From GCA-002708145 sp045562755 (GTDB taxonomy: Bacteria; Chloroflexota; Dehalococcoidia; Lucifugimonadales; Lucifugimonadaceae), in the NCBI GenBank assembly GCA_045562755.1, contig JBJKVF010000004.1, positions 62,001 to 126,000 on the forward strand: a DNA stretch of 64,000 nucleotides, read 5' to 3'. The notes beneath the pieces are model-generated. The model was not told the DNA's origin. It did not search any database and saw only the letters and a program-made list of their open reading frames with translations. The translations under genes and the position numbers were made by a program. Position 1 is the first letter of the stretch; each line of letters opens with the position of its first letter. Of the stretch, positions 54,378-62,709 are shown one piece after another.

Positions 54378-55107
54378 AGGATTAAAAAAAGAATTTGAAT
54401 ATGTAACAAAGCCTAGTGAGCAAAAGCACATAGGAGAAGCCATAGAAAATTTAGATCCTATAATGCAAGAAATTGCCTATGAATTAATAACTGGTAACAA
54501 TTCTGAAGTTGATATTCTTACAAAAAAAGCTTTAGAAGAAGGATACACGGCAAATGATGTACTTGATGATGGGCTTCTAAATGGTATGGCGATTGTAGGA
54601 GTTAAATTTAGAGACAACATCATTTTTGTTCCTGAAGTTTTAGTTTCTGCGCGTGCAATGAAAGCAGGTATGACCCATATAGAGCCAATTTTATCTGCCT
54701 CTGGAGTAGAACCTCTTGGAACTGTAATTATGGGCACAGTTAAAGGTGATCTTCATGATATAGGAAAAAACTTGTGTATTATGATGTTAAGGGGTGCTGG
54801 ATTTACCGTTCACGATATTGGAGTAGATTCATCACCAGAAGATTTTATTGATGCTGTTGAAGAGCATGGAGCTGATTTGGTAGGTATGTCTGCCTTATTA
54901 ACCACTACTATGCCAAATATGGGTACAACCATAAACACTTTTGAAGATATGGGTTTGAGAGGTGAGGTAAGAATCATGGTAGGAGGAGCACCAGTGACAC
55001 AAGATTTTGCTGATGAAATGGGTGCTGATGCTTATGGTGAAAATGCTGTTGACGCTGTTGATAAAGCAAAAGATTTAATTGATCTTTTATCTGAATTGAA
55101 ATCATAA
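54361..55107 (+). CDS. Corrinoid (B12-binding) methyl-carrier protein
   Basis: 248 residues from the ATG at 54361, which has AGAGGAA about 9 bases upstream; a TTG at 54340 would add seven residues. A four-helix cap at about 30-115 is followed by a Rossmann B12 domain with the cobalt ligand His132 in 'GDLHDIGKN', 'GMSALLTTTM' and 'IMVGGAPV'. Same class as MtbC/MttC/MtgC and the MetH cobalamin module. It carries methyl between a donor methylase and the UroD-type or homocysteine methyltransferase. Confidence 0.93.
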   Translation: MPLNHEGLKKEFEYVTKPSEQKHIGEAIENLDPIMQEIAYELITGNNSEVDILTKKALEEGYTANDVLDDGLLNGMAIVGVKFRDNIIFVPEVLVSARAMKAGMTHIEPILSASGVEPLGTVIMGTVKGDLHDIGKNLCIMMLRGAGFTVHDIGVDSSPEDFIDAVEEHGADLVGMSALLTTTMPNMGTTINTFEDMGLRGEVRIMVGGAPVTQDFADEMGADAYGENAVDAVDKAKDLIDLLSELKS

Positions 55108-55113
55108 TAATTT

Positions 55114-55371
55114 ATGCGAAAAAATAAAAAAGTTAACTCAAAAATAGATTTAGATAAAGCTAGGTCTTCACTCGATAAAATCTATGAAATTTTTAAAGAT
55201 ATATCATTTAATGCAGATGAATTGAACAAATTTAGATGTCCTTATAAAAATTCAAAAAATAGATGCACGGCACAATTCGATTGCAAGAATCAACATTTTA
55301 TAAAAAATGAAAATTTAGCTATTTGTACAGGAAGTGATAAATTAGATTACAGAAATGCTTGGGAAATGTAA
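55114..55371 (+). CDS. Small four-cysteine protein, 85 residues
   Basis: Not recognised. It has an N-terminal basic helix (1-37) and a C-terminal part with four cysteines, Cys42, Cys51, Cys57 and Cys71, spaced C-x8-C-x5-C-x13-C, which could bind zinc or an Fe-S cluster. It sits 6 bases after the corrinoid protein and overlaps the activator gene by 17 bases, so it is probably part of the same machinery, perhaps an electron-transfer or assembly factor (inference). Confidence 0.7.
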   Translation: MRKNKKVNSKIDLDKARSSLDKIYEIFKDISFNADELNKFRCPYKNSKNRCTAQFDCKNQHFIKNENLAICTGSDKLDYRNAWEM

Positions 55372-57001
55372 TTTGAGCCAAGTATTTCTAGATAATAAAC
55401 CTGTTAAATCTCAAATTGGTAATTCTTTATTTGAGTTGGCTGATAAACTTTCTGTACGAGTCCCAACCTCATGTTCAAGAAATGGCGAATGTCATGAATG
55501 TATAGTGGAAATCAATGATGGTATGGATAGTTTGTCCCAAAAAACAGTATCAGAGAAATTTCTTAGAGGTAATTTTAGACTAGCTTGTCAAGCAAAAATA
55601 ACTAATCATTCAAATACTATAGATTTTTCAGTCCTCAGGAGACAGCCAAAAATATTATCTAAAACTATGCCAATCACTGATAATATTCAGATTTCTCCAG
55701 CATTTTATAAAAAAAATAATAAGATCTATTCAAAATATAATAACGATTCTTTTGTTGAGGATTATAGAGGAGCCATCTATGGATTAGCTGTAGACATTGG
55801 TACTACTACTGTTGTTATGAATCTGATAGATTTAGAAAATTATAATTTAGTTTATACTACATCTTTCGAAAATCCACAAAGGTTTGGTGGAAGTGATATT
55901 ATGAATCGAATATCTTATGATAGTGCTGAAAATAATGGTGAATTAAAATCAGTGATTGTTTCTGCAATAAATTTTGAAATTGGAGAAATGGTAAAAAAAA
56001 ATCTAATTCGTAGAAGGGAAATTTATGATGTCGTAGTGGTAGGAAATACTACTATGCGAGAAATTTTTTTTGGTTTTGACGTCACTAGTATAGGTACAAA
56101 GCCATATAAATCAATTGTTGAAAATGAATTAATAAAAGGCAAAAGGGTAAATTCTTCACTTATATCAAATGCAAAAGATATAGGTCTTCGAATTAATCCT
56201 AATGGAATTGTATATGGGGCTCCCATAATAGCATCTCATATTGGTTCTGATATATCAGCAGATCTAATAGCAATAGATATTTTCAATAAAAAAGAACCTG
56301 TGTTATTGGTTGATGTGGGAACTAATACCGAAATAATTTTGGGTATGCCAGGTAAAATATACGCTGCTTCATGTCCAGCGGGGCCTGCTTTTGAAGGAGG
56401 AGATATTACATATGGTATGCCAGGATACGATGGGGCTATAGAAAAAATTTCAATAATGAAAGATTCTTCAACTTCTTTTGATGTAATTGGTGATAGTAAA
56501 CCTATTGGCATTTGTGGGTCAGGTTTAATAGATCTTCTTGCTGAGTTAAAAAGAAGTAATCTTATGAATGATTTAGGAAGATTAAAGGATGATTCTAAAG
56601 AATTTGTTTTTTCTGAACAAAATTCTTTATCTATTTCAAACTCTGATATTTCATCTTTGGCACAAGCTAAGGCTGCGAATTACTGTGGGCAGGCGATAAT
56701 TCTAAAAAATTCTGGTGTAAATCTTGATAAAATATCCAACTATTATTTAGCTGGCGGTTTTGCAAATTATATAAATATTGATAATGCAATAGATATAGGT
56801 TTCTTAGCAAATATAGAAAGATCTAAAATAGAAAAGATTGGAAATGCATCATTATTAGGTGCTTGTAAAATGTTACTATCAACTTATAAAAGAGTTGAGG
56901 TTGAAAATTTTGTTTTATCTATTGAACATATAGAACTTGAAACTTCACCAGACTTCTTTGATTTTTTTGTTGACGGGTGTATGTTTAAACCGATGGATTA
57001 A
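55355..57001 (+). CDS. Corrinoid-protein reductive activator (ferredoxin-ASKHA, RACo/DUF4445 type)
   Basis: 548 residues from the ATG at 55355; a TTG at 55373 just after the previous stop is an equally good start. An N-terminal 2Fe-2S ferredoxin domain has Cys40, Cys46, Cys49 and Cys78. The ASKHA ATPase domain follows with 'LAVDIGTTTVVMNL', 'VGNTTMREI', 'LLVDVGTNTEI' and 'LAGGFANY'. Such proteins use ATP and an electron to reduce inactive Co(II) corrinoid to Co(I). Its place after the corrinoid-protein gene is the usual pairing. Confidence 0.93.
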   Translation: MLGKCNLSQVFLDNKPVKSQIGNSLFELADKLSVRVPTSCSRNGECHECIVEINDGMDSLSQKTVSEKFLRGNFRLACQAKITNHSNTIDFSVLRRQPKILSKTMPITDNIQISPAFYKKNNKIYSKYNNDSFVEDYRGAIYGLAVDIGTTTVVMNLIDLENYNLVYTTSFENPQRFGGSDIMNRISYDSAENNGELKSVIVSAINFEIGEMVKKNLIRRREIYDVVVVGNTTMREIFFGFDVTSIGTKPYKSIVENELIKGKRVNSSLISNAKDIGLRINPNGIVYGAPIIASHIGSDISADLIAIDIFNKKEPVLLVDVGTNTEIILGMPGKIYAASCPAGPAFEGGDITYGMPGYDGAIEKISIMKDSSTSFDVIGDSKPIGICGSGLIDLLAELKRSNLMNDLGRLKDDSKEFVFSEQNSLSISNSDISSLAQAKAANYCGQAIILKNSGVNLDKISNYYLAGGFANYINIDNAIDIGFLANIERSKIEKIGNASLLGACKMLLSTYKRVEVENFVLSIEHIELETSPDFFDFFVDGCMFKPMD

Positions 57002-57003
57002 AA

Positions 57004-57990
57004 ATGAAAAAAAAGATTTTAATAACTGATTATGTTTGGCCTAGTATTGCTCCTGAAAAAAAAATACTTGAGGAAGCTGGCTATGAAGTAGTTCTACCTC
57101 CTGATGATACTGAATCAACTTTAATTGAGTATGCTAAAGATGTGCATGCTATTATTTTTTGTTTTGGAAAAGTTACAGCAAAAGTATTAGAAAGTGCCAA
57201 AAAATGCATGGTTGTTTCAAGGTATGGGATTGGTGTAGATAATATTGATCTTAGCAAAGCTACGGAACTTGGTTTAGTTGTTACTAACGTACCAGATTAT
57301 TGTACTGATGAAGTAGCAGATCATGCATTAGGTATGCTTTTGTCTTTAAATAAAAATATGTTTGCTCATACTAATGAAATTTGCGCAGGAAAATGGGACA
57401 AAATTAAACTTGATTTCCCAGGTCATAGATTATCTGATTCTGTACTTGGAATAGTAGGCTACGGAAGAATAGGAAAAGCATTAGAAAAAAAGGCATCAAT
57501 GCTAGGTATTAAAGTATTGGTTTACAGTAGAAGTTTAGTAGAAAATAGTAAAACCAATTTTGGTTCTTCAGTTTCATTAGATTATTTATTATTAAATTCA
57601 AACTTTATTTCACTTCATTTACCTTTGAATGAAGACACTAAAAATATTATAAGTAAAAATCGTATACTAAAAATGAAAAAAAACACTATTTTAATTAATT
57701 GCTCACGTGGTGGGCTTGTAGATGAAAAAGCCATAGGCGAAGCACTTCAGAATGGCCATTTATTTGGTGCCGGATTTGATGTGTTAGAGGATACTCCTCC
57801 TCCAAATAATTCAATTTTATTTAAACAAAAAAATATCATTCTTACACCCCATAGTGCTTTCTACTCTGAAGAATCAACATTGGATCTTGAAATTAAAACG
57901 GCCAATGAAGTTGTAAGAGTCCTTAATGGCAGCATGCCAAATAATCTTGTTAATAAAGAAGTAATTGGTAAATCCAGGATAGGATTATAA
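57004..57990 (+). CDS. D-2-hydroxyacid dehydrogenase (CtBP/SerA-like)
   Basis: 328 residues, intact. NAD loop 'GIVGYGRIGKALE', catalytic Arg in 'NCSRGGLVDE', Glu in 'DVLEDTPPP' and His in 'LTPHSAFYSEES' are visible. It resembles the C-terminal-binding-protein branch of the family; substrate could be glyoxylate/hydroxypyruvate or a larger ketoacid. It begins 2 bases after the activator gene and abuts the next gene without a gap. Confidence 0.9.
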   Translation: MKKKILITDYVWPSIAPEKKILEEAGYEVVLPPDDTESTLIEYAKDVHAIIFCFGKVTAKVLESAKKCMVVSRYGIGVDNIDLSKATELGLVVTNVPDYCTDEVADHALGMLLSLNKNMFAHTNEICAGKWDKIKLDFPGHRLSDSVLGIVGYGRIGKALEKKASMLGIKVLVYSRSLVENSKTNFGSSVSLDYLLLNSNFISLHLPLNEDTKNIISKNRILKMKKNTILINCSRGGLVDEKAIGEALQNGHLFGAGFDVLEDTPPPNNSILFKQKNIILTPHSAFYSEESTLDLEIKTANEVVRVLNGSMPNNLVNKEVIGKSRIGL

Positions 57991-58806
57991 ATGCTTAAGT
58001 TTGGATTCTCAACTTATGCTATGAAAAAGCTTGATCCTTATTCTGCTGTAAAGATAATTGCAGATTCTGGTTATCAATATATTGAAATATGTGTTGCAGA
58101 TGATTGGCCGTCATCTCCAGATAAATTTCACCTCAATAATCAGAAAAATTTATTAAGCACTATAAATGATTTAGGCCTTATAAGTAAACATACTTTTGGT
58201 TTTTTAGATATATGTGACAAATCAGATAAAAATTTAGATAATATCAAAAAAAAATTTGATATGGCAAATGTTCTAAATAATACATCATCAAACCCTATAA
58301 TAACCTCAACATTGGGTAATTCTGCACCTAAATGGGAATCTGGGAAAAATATTATATGTCATGAATTAATTAGAATTGCTGATCTGGCAAATGAATATGG
58401 AATAATTTTAGCTGTTGAACCTCATGCAGGCACTGATTTTGAGTCTCCTGAAAAGGCTTCATGGCTGATAAAAAATGTTAATCATAAAAATATATCATTG
58501 GACTTAGATATTTCTCATTTTATAGTTGAAGGATATAATATGACTAAATGCTTTGAAATGTGTGCCGAAATATCATCTGTAATTCATATAAAAGATGGAT
58601 ACAAGGTAGAAGATCAGATTCATTATTGCTTAACAGGCGATGGTCAGATTAATGTTAATAAGTTTATAAAACTTATCAAGAATCATAAGTTAGAAAGTTT
58701 TCCTGTTTTTAGCGAAGTAAGTTTACAACAATCACTCTTAGATACTTATGATCCTGAAATAGTAGCAAAATATTGTTATAAGATATTAGATCAATCGCAA
58801 AGTTAA
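57991..58806 (+). CDS. Sugar-phosphate isomerase/epimerase-like TIM barrel
   Basis: 271 residues, AP-endonuclease-2-type barrel. Metal-site Glu in 'LAVEPHAGTDFE', Asp/His in 'SLDLDISHF', His in 'VIHIKDG', and Glu in 'VFSEVS' are seen in order. Members include IolE/IolI, hydroxypyruvate isomerase and xylose isomerase-like enzymes. It abuts the dehydrogenase, so a hydroxyacid/ketose two-step is possible (inference). Last plus-strand gene of the cluster, convergent with the sulfatase 5 bases away. Confidence 0.85.
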   Translation: MLKFGFSTYAMKKLDPYSAVKIIADSGYQYIEICVADDWPSSPDKFHLNNQKNLLSTINDLGLISKHTFGFLDICDKSDKNLDNIKKKFDMANVLNNTSSNPIITSTLGNSAPKWESGKNIICHELIRIADLANEYGIILAVEPHAGTDFESPEKASWLIKNVNHKNISLDLDISHFIVEGYNMTKCFEMCAEISSVIHIKDGYKVEDQIHYCLTGDGQINVNKFIKLIKNHKLESFPVFSEVSLQQSLLDTYDPEIVAKYCYKILDQSQS

Positions 58807-58811
58807 ATAAC

Positions 58812-60215
58812 CTAGAAGTATTTACCTTTTCCAGATAATTTTCTAATTATTGACCTAATGTTTTGATCATAAATAATTTTGTTTTTTAATTTATCGGGAT
58901 CTCCCCATAAATTAAGTAATTTTGAGGCTAAATCTTTTATGATTCCTTTGAATTCAGGCTTTATTGATAAGTTATTGTATTCATTTGGATCTTCATTAAG
59001 ATTATAAAGTTCTAATTCGGGTTTATTTCCATATTCATAAATTAATTTCCACTTATCTTTACGTACCATTCCTATAGGATTCGTAGTACCATGCGCAAAG
59101 TATTCAGAAATAACATGATCTTTTAATTTAGTATCATTACTATTTTTCAGGCAATCAAGTAAAGATTGCCCGTCATAGTCATACTCACTTAAATCAATAT
59201 TTGCAGCATCAAGTATTGTTGGAAAAATATCTAGGTTTGAGACTGGTTTATCTATTTTATTTATAGGGAATTTTTTATTTACAATTTGTAATGGTACTTT
59301 AACAGATTCATCATAAAAACTCATTTTTCTCCATAAACCATGTTCTCCTAGCATGTCACCATGATCCGAGGTGTATATGATAATTGTATTATCAATAAGT
59401 TTATTTTCTTCAAGAGCATTTATAAGATTACCAATTTTTTCGTCTAGAAATGTACATAAACCATAATATGCTGCAATTGATTTTCTTACTTGAATCTCAT
59501 CCCAATTATGATCCAATCCAAACATTTTTCTTAATCTCTTTGAATGATTTCCTAATTTATCGATATCACTTGGAAGATGCTGAGGCATCTGAATATTATC
59601 AGGGAAATATTGGTCGAAATACTTTTTAGGAACTTTAAATGGGAAATGAGGGGCTATAAACCCTACGCACAATGCAAAGGGTTTTTTATGTCTATTTTTA
59701 TCAGATAAAAAATTGATACTTTTTTTTTCTATTTCATTATCAGCTTCTATCATAGAGCTACTTCCCTCGCCTGCTTCATCAATATGATTCCATGGTTTTG
59801 TTGCTTTATTTATACCTTCGTCCCATCGATAATGCTCGAGCGGTTCAGCTATATGTGGGTCATAAGAGAGGTTCTTCTCAAATCCATGGAGGTTATCTTG
59901 TCCCACTAGATGCATTTTCCCGCTAAGTACTGCATCATAACCATTATTACGTAATATGTAAGGCCATGTAATTTTATCTGATGGTATTGCTTTAGTGTTA
60001 TCCCAAATTTCATTTTTTGAAACATATTGTCCTGTCATAAAAGATGCTCTTGAGGGAACACATAGAGGAGAGTTACAGTAATTATTTGTAAATGTTACTC
60101 CTTTGTCTGATAACTTATCCATATTGGGAGTCTTGATAATTGGATGCCCATAAGCTGAGGAAAACTTAGCAGAATGCTCATCAGACATAATAATTAAAAA
60201 GTTAGGTTGATTCAT
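58812..60215 (-). CDS. Sulfatase (alkaline-phosphatase superfamily)
   Basis: 467 residues. The N-terminal metal site is in 'LIIMSDEH', and the active-site Cys52 in 'CVPSRASFMTGQ' (52-63) is the CxPSR sequence converted to formylglycine. 'GKMHLVG', 'TSDHGDMLGEHGLW' and 'DIFPTILDAAN' complete the fold. No signal peptide is visible, so it is probably cytoplasmic. Cleaves a sulfate ester; the substrate (such as choline or polysaccharide sulfate) is not readable. A formylglycine-generating enzyme or anSME maturase is not in the window. Confidence 0.9.
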   Translation of the reverse strand: MNQPNFLIIMSDEHSAKFSSAYGHPIIKTPNMDKLSDKGVTFTNNYCNSPLCVPSRASFMTGQYVSKNEIWDNTKAIPSDKITWPYILRNNGYDAVLSGKMHLVGQDNLHGFEKNLSYDPHIAEPLEHYRWDEGINKATKPWNHIDEAGEGSSSMIEADNEIEKKSINFLSDKNRHKKPFALCVGFIAPHFPFKVPKKYFDQYFPDNIQMPQHLPSDIDKLGNHSKRLRKMFGLDHNWDEIQVRKSIAAYYGLCTFLDEKIGNLINALEENKLIDNTIIIYTSDHGDMLGEHGLWRKMSFYDESVKVPLQIVNKKFPINKIDKPVSNLDIFPTILDAANIDLSEYDYDGQSLLDCLKNSNDTKLKDHVISEYFAHGTTNPIGMVRKDKWKLIYEYGNKPELELYNLNEDPNEYNNLSIKPEFKGIIKDLASKLLNLWGDPDKLKNKIIYDQNIRSIIRKLSGKGKYF

Positions 60216-60309
60216 AATATTAATACTATTCTATGATAATTGTAAAAGAAATAGTATAAATATTTACATAGCTGATTTAAGCAAAATAAAGAAGTAAGGT
60301 AAAAAAGTT

Positions 60310-60489
60310 TTAATTTTTTGGGTGGGATTCCCTACGTTTATAAAGCAAGGGGGAAGTAGAATATATTTCTGATACATCAGTGTTGTGCGATGAAACATAA
60401 TCACCTAATAGTTTACCTTGTTCAATTTCTTCCGGTGAAGCAATATACGTGTAGACAAAATTTTTGAAGTTTCTTATAACATTAGACAT
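60310..60489 (-). CDS. Small ORF, 59 residues, unknown
   Basis: An ATG at 60487-60489 opens a 59-codon frame with normal codon use ('YIASPEEIEQGKLLGDYVSS' within it) ending at TAA 60310-60312. No family recognised; it appears soluble, with a basic N-terminus and a basic end. An AAGGA lies 13 bases before the ATG, slightly far. TATAAT at 60534-60539 and a palindrome over the -35 region support a transcribed gene. It occupies most of the otherwise empty 479-base stretch 60216-60694. Confidence 0.45.
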   Translation of the reverse strand: MSNVIRNFKNFVYTYIASPEEIEQGKLLGDYVSSHNTDVSEIYSTSPLLYKRRESHPKN

Positions 60490-60533
60490 TTATTAATTTG
60501 GTTCCTTTCATACTTATAAATGTATATATATTT

Positions 60534-60539
60534 ATTATA
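60534..60539 (-). promoter_or_regulatory. Possible -10 box of the 59-residue ORF
   Basis: TATAAT on the minus strand, 45 bases upstream of the small ORF's ATG. The -35 position falls in the palindrome at 60560-60572; the hexamer there is not close to consensus. Confidence 0.35.
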
Positions 60540-60559
60540 ATACAAATTTGTGAAAAAAG

Positions 60560-60572
60560 TACGAAATTCGTA
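60560..60572. repeat. Palindrome TACGAA-A-TTCGTA
   Basis: A perfect 6-bp inverted repeat with one central base, overlapping the -35 region of the predicted promoter of the 59-residue ORF. A near copy lies 71 bases away at 60631-60643. Looks like a repressor operator. Confidence 0.45.
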
Positions 60573-60630
60573 TTAAATTATGGTTATTTAACATATTATT
60601 AACAAATGCTTCAATAAATATTAGCATAAT

Positions 60631-60643
60631 TACGAAATTCATA
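60631..60643. repeat. Second, imperfect copy of the TACGAAATTC palindrome
   Basis: TACGAAATTCATA shares its first ten bases with the perfect palindrome at 60560-60572. In DNA this AT-rich a ten-base direct repeat with C and G can arise by chance but the spacing of 71 bases (close to seven helical turns) is suggestive of looped regulator binding. Confidence 0.35.
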
Positions 60644-60694
60644 ATTATTAAATGTTTATATGATGTTAATTATACTTAGGGGTCTTTTTTTATA

Positions 60695-61450
60695 CTAATA
60701 CCATAAAAAAGAAGTAAAATTAGTGCCAATTATTATATCTGATAATAATATTAGACCTAAAAATACACTTACTATACCTAATATATTAGTGATGAAAATC
60801 ATGGTTTTTGCTGAGTCAATTTGCCTTAATGGTGCGAAAAATATTATTGATATAAAGCTCATTGAAAATATAGTCCCTATGGAAAAAAATATAAGAAATG
60901 TAATACCTTGGAAAAAACTTGATTGATTGGGTAATAAAACAAGCATTAATGCTCCAGTGCCTGCTAATCCATGTAACATGCCTATAAAAAAAGACTTAGG
61001 CCTTATAAAAGGAAGTATATTAAAAAAATAATGACTTTCTTCATGATTTTCATTTTTTCTTTCATTTTTCATATGAGAAGTATGTATGGCATTTTTTTTA
61101 TTATTGTGGGTATGGAAATAATTGCTTTGACGAATATTTCTTATAATAATTTGAAGTCCTAAAAATATGAGCATAAATCCCACTAAAATTTCAAAAAAAA
61201 TCGATAAATTGTTTATATTGTCCAATAATTGATCTTTTAGGATTAGAATAATTGAGCCAAGCAATAGTAATGGTAATGAATGGCCTAGCCCCCAGGAAAT
61301 GCCTACCCAGATTATGTTAAATAGCTTGTTGTTAGTATTCTTAATTGTTGCAATTGCAATAACATGATCTCCTTCAAGTGCGTGTTTGAAACCAATTAGG
61401 ATTCCTAAGAATATAGCTGATGTAAATGTTAAATTATTGTCAATAGTCAT
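60695..61450 (-). CDS. Nickel/cobalt transporter-like (UreH-type) membrane protein
   Basis: 251 residues, six to seven helices. Helix 1-2 contains 'GFKHALEGDHVIAI', the HxxxxDH signature of NiCoT/UreH-type transition-metal permeases, and 'GLGHSLPL' is the second signature. A central His/Asn-rich cytoplasmic loop at about 113-142 ('HTHNNKK', 'HTSHMKN', 'HEESHY') suits metal sensing or loading. Probably imports Ni2+ or Co2+; cobalt would serve the corrinoid enzymes encoded nearby (inference). Confidence 0.82.
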   Translation of the reverse strand: MTIDNNLTFTSAIFLGILIGFKHALEGDHVIAIATIKNTNNKLFNIIWVGISWGLGHSLPLLLLGSIILILKDQLLDNINNLSIFFEILVGFMLIFLGLQIIIRNIRQSNYFHTHNNKKNAIHTSHMKNERKNENHEESHYFFNILPFIRPKSFFIGMLHGLAGTGALMLVLLPNQSSFFQGITFLIFFSIGTIFSMSFISIIFFAPLRQIDSAKTMIFITNILGIVSVFLGLILLSDIIIGTNFTSFLWY

Positions 61451-61522
61451 GTTAAATAAATTGCATATTAAATAATTTTATATATTAATATATATAAATA
61501 GAATATTATTTGGACATAATTT

Positions 61523-62611
61523 ATGGAAAAAGTTAAGATATTAGTTTTACCTGGTGACGGTATTGGGCCGGAGATAGTTGATAGTGCTAAGGATATTATT
61601 TTTTGTCTAAAAGATTTATTTGGAATGAAATTTGAATTATCCTATTATGATATTGGATTCAAAGCACTTAAGGAAAAAGGTACAACTTTCCCCACTGAAA
61701 TTTTGAATTTAGCACAAAAATTTCACGGGCTTATACTTGGACCTGTATCTCATCTTGACTACCCTCCACCTGAAAAAGGAGGTATTAATCCATCTGCAGA
61801 AATAGTTACTAAGCTAGATCTTTATGCAAATCTTCGTCCAGCTAAATCAAGAAAAGGTATATTAACAAAAAACGGTAAATCTATAGATCTTTTAATAGTT
61901 AGGCAAAGAACAGAAGGTTTTTATTCAGATAGGAATATGTATATTGGATCAGGTGAATATATGCCTACCCCAGACATAGCTTTATCTACTAGAAAAATTA
62001 CAAGGTATGAGTCTGAAAGGATAGCAAAAGTTGCTTTTGAACAAGCGATGGGAAGAAATAAAAAAGTAACAGCTGTTCATAAGGCTAATGTATTCAGAAT
62101 ATCCGATGGATTGTTTATAGAATCTGTCCGTAAAATAAGAAAAAGATATCCTGACATCCATTACAATGAAGAGCTTGTTGACGCAACAGCGGCAAATTTA
62201 ATTCGTAATTCAGATGATTATGATGTAATTGTTACAACTAATATGTTTGGTGATATTCTTTCCGATGAGGCTTCAGAAATATCTGGAAGTTTAGGTATAG
62301 GCGCAGGAATAAACTTTGGTGAAAAATTAGTAGTTGCACAAGCTCAACATGGATCAGCACCTGATTTAGCTGGAAAAAATATTGCCAACCCCTCTTCTAT
62401 AATTTTATCAGTAAGCATGATGTTTGCTTGGATAGGACATAAATATAAAATAAATGATATTATCGAATGCTCTAAATTAATTGATAAATCTATGGATTTT
62501 GTTTTAAGTGATAAAAAATTGCGAACAAAAGACTTAGGTGGTAATCTTTCCACAAAAGAGTTTACTAAAAATTTAATTAGTGTTATATCTAAAGTAAATA
62601 AAACAATATAA
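61523..62611 (+). CDS. Isocitrate/isopropylmalate dehydrogenase-family enzyme
   Basis: 362 residues. 'LPGDGIGPEIVDSA' near residue 9, 'LDLYANLRPA' and 'VRQRTEGFYSD' (substrate-binding Arg and Glu), 'HKANVFRISDGLF' and the metal Asp segment 'NMFGDILSDEAS' are complete. It may be 3-isopropylmalate, homoisocitrate, tartrate or NAD-isocitrate dehydrogenase; 'RQRTEG' differs from the RENTEG/RELTGG of classical IDH and LeuB, and no leuCD genes adjoin. Divergent from the metal transporter. Confidence 0.85.
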   Translation: MEKVKILVLPGDGIGPEIVDSAKDIIFCLKDLFGMKFELSYYDIGFKALKEKGTTFPTEILNLAQKFHGLILGPVSHLDYPPPEKGGINPSAEIVTKLDLYANLRPAKSRKGILTKNGKSIDLLIVRQRTEGFYSDRNMYIGSGEYMPTPDIALSTRKITRYESERIAKVAFEQAMGRNKKVTAVHKANVFRISDGLFIESVRKIRKRYPDIHYNEELVDATAANLIRNSDDYDVIVTTNMFGDILSDEASEISGSLGIGAGINFGEKLVVAQAQHGSAPDLAGKNIANPSSIILSVSMMFAWIGHKYKINDIIECSKLIDKSMDFVLSDKKLRTKDLGGNLSTKEFTKNLISVISKVNKTI

Positions 62612-62709
62612 TTTAGTTATTTAATATTTATGAAACATAAATTTAATTATTATGAAATAACTTAAGGCTAAAATAATTTAATAATCAAAAAAAACTCTAG
62701 GAGTAAAAT

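Noticed and set aside
60223..60257. ATACTATT...AATAGTAT inverted repeat before the sulfatase gene
   Set aside because: Eight-base arms with a 20-base loop and no T-tract; in DNA this AT-rich it can occur by chance, and no promoter of proper spacing could be fitted around it.
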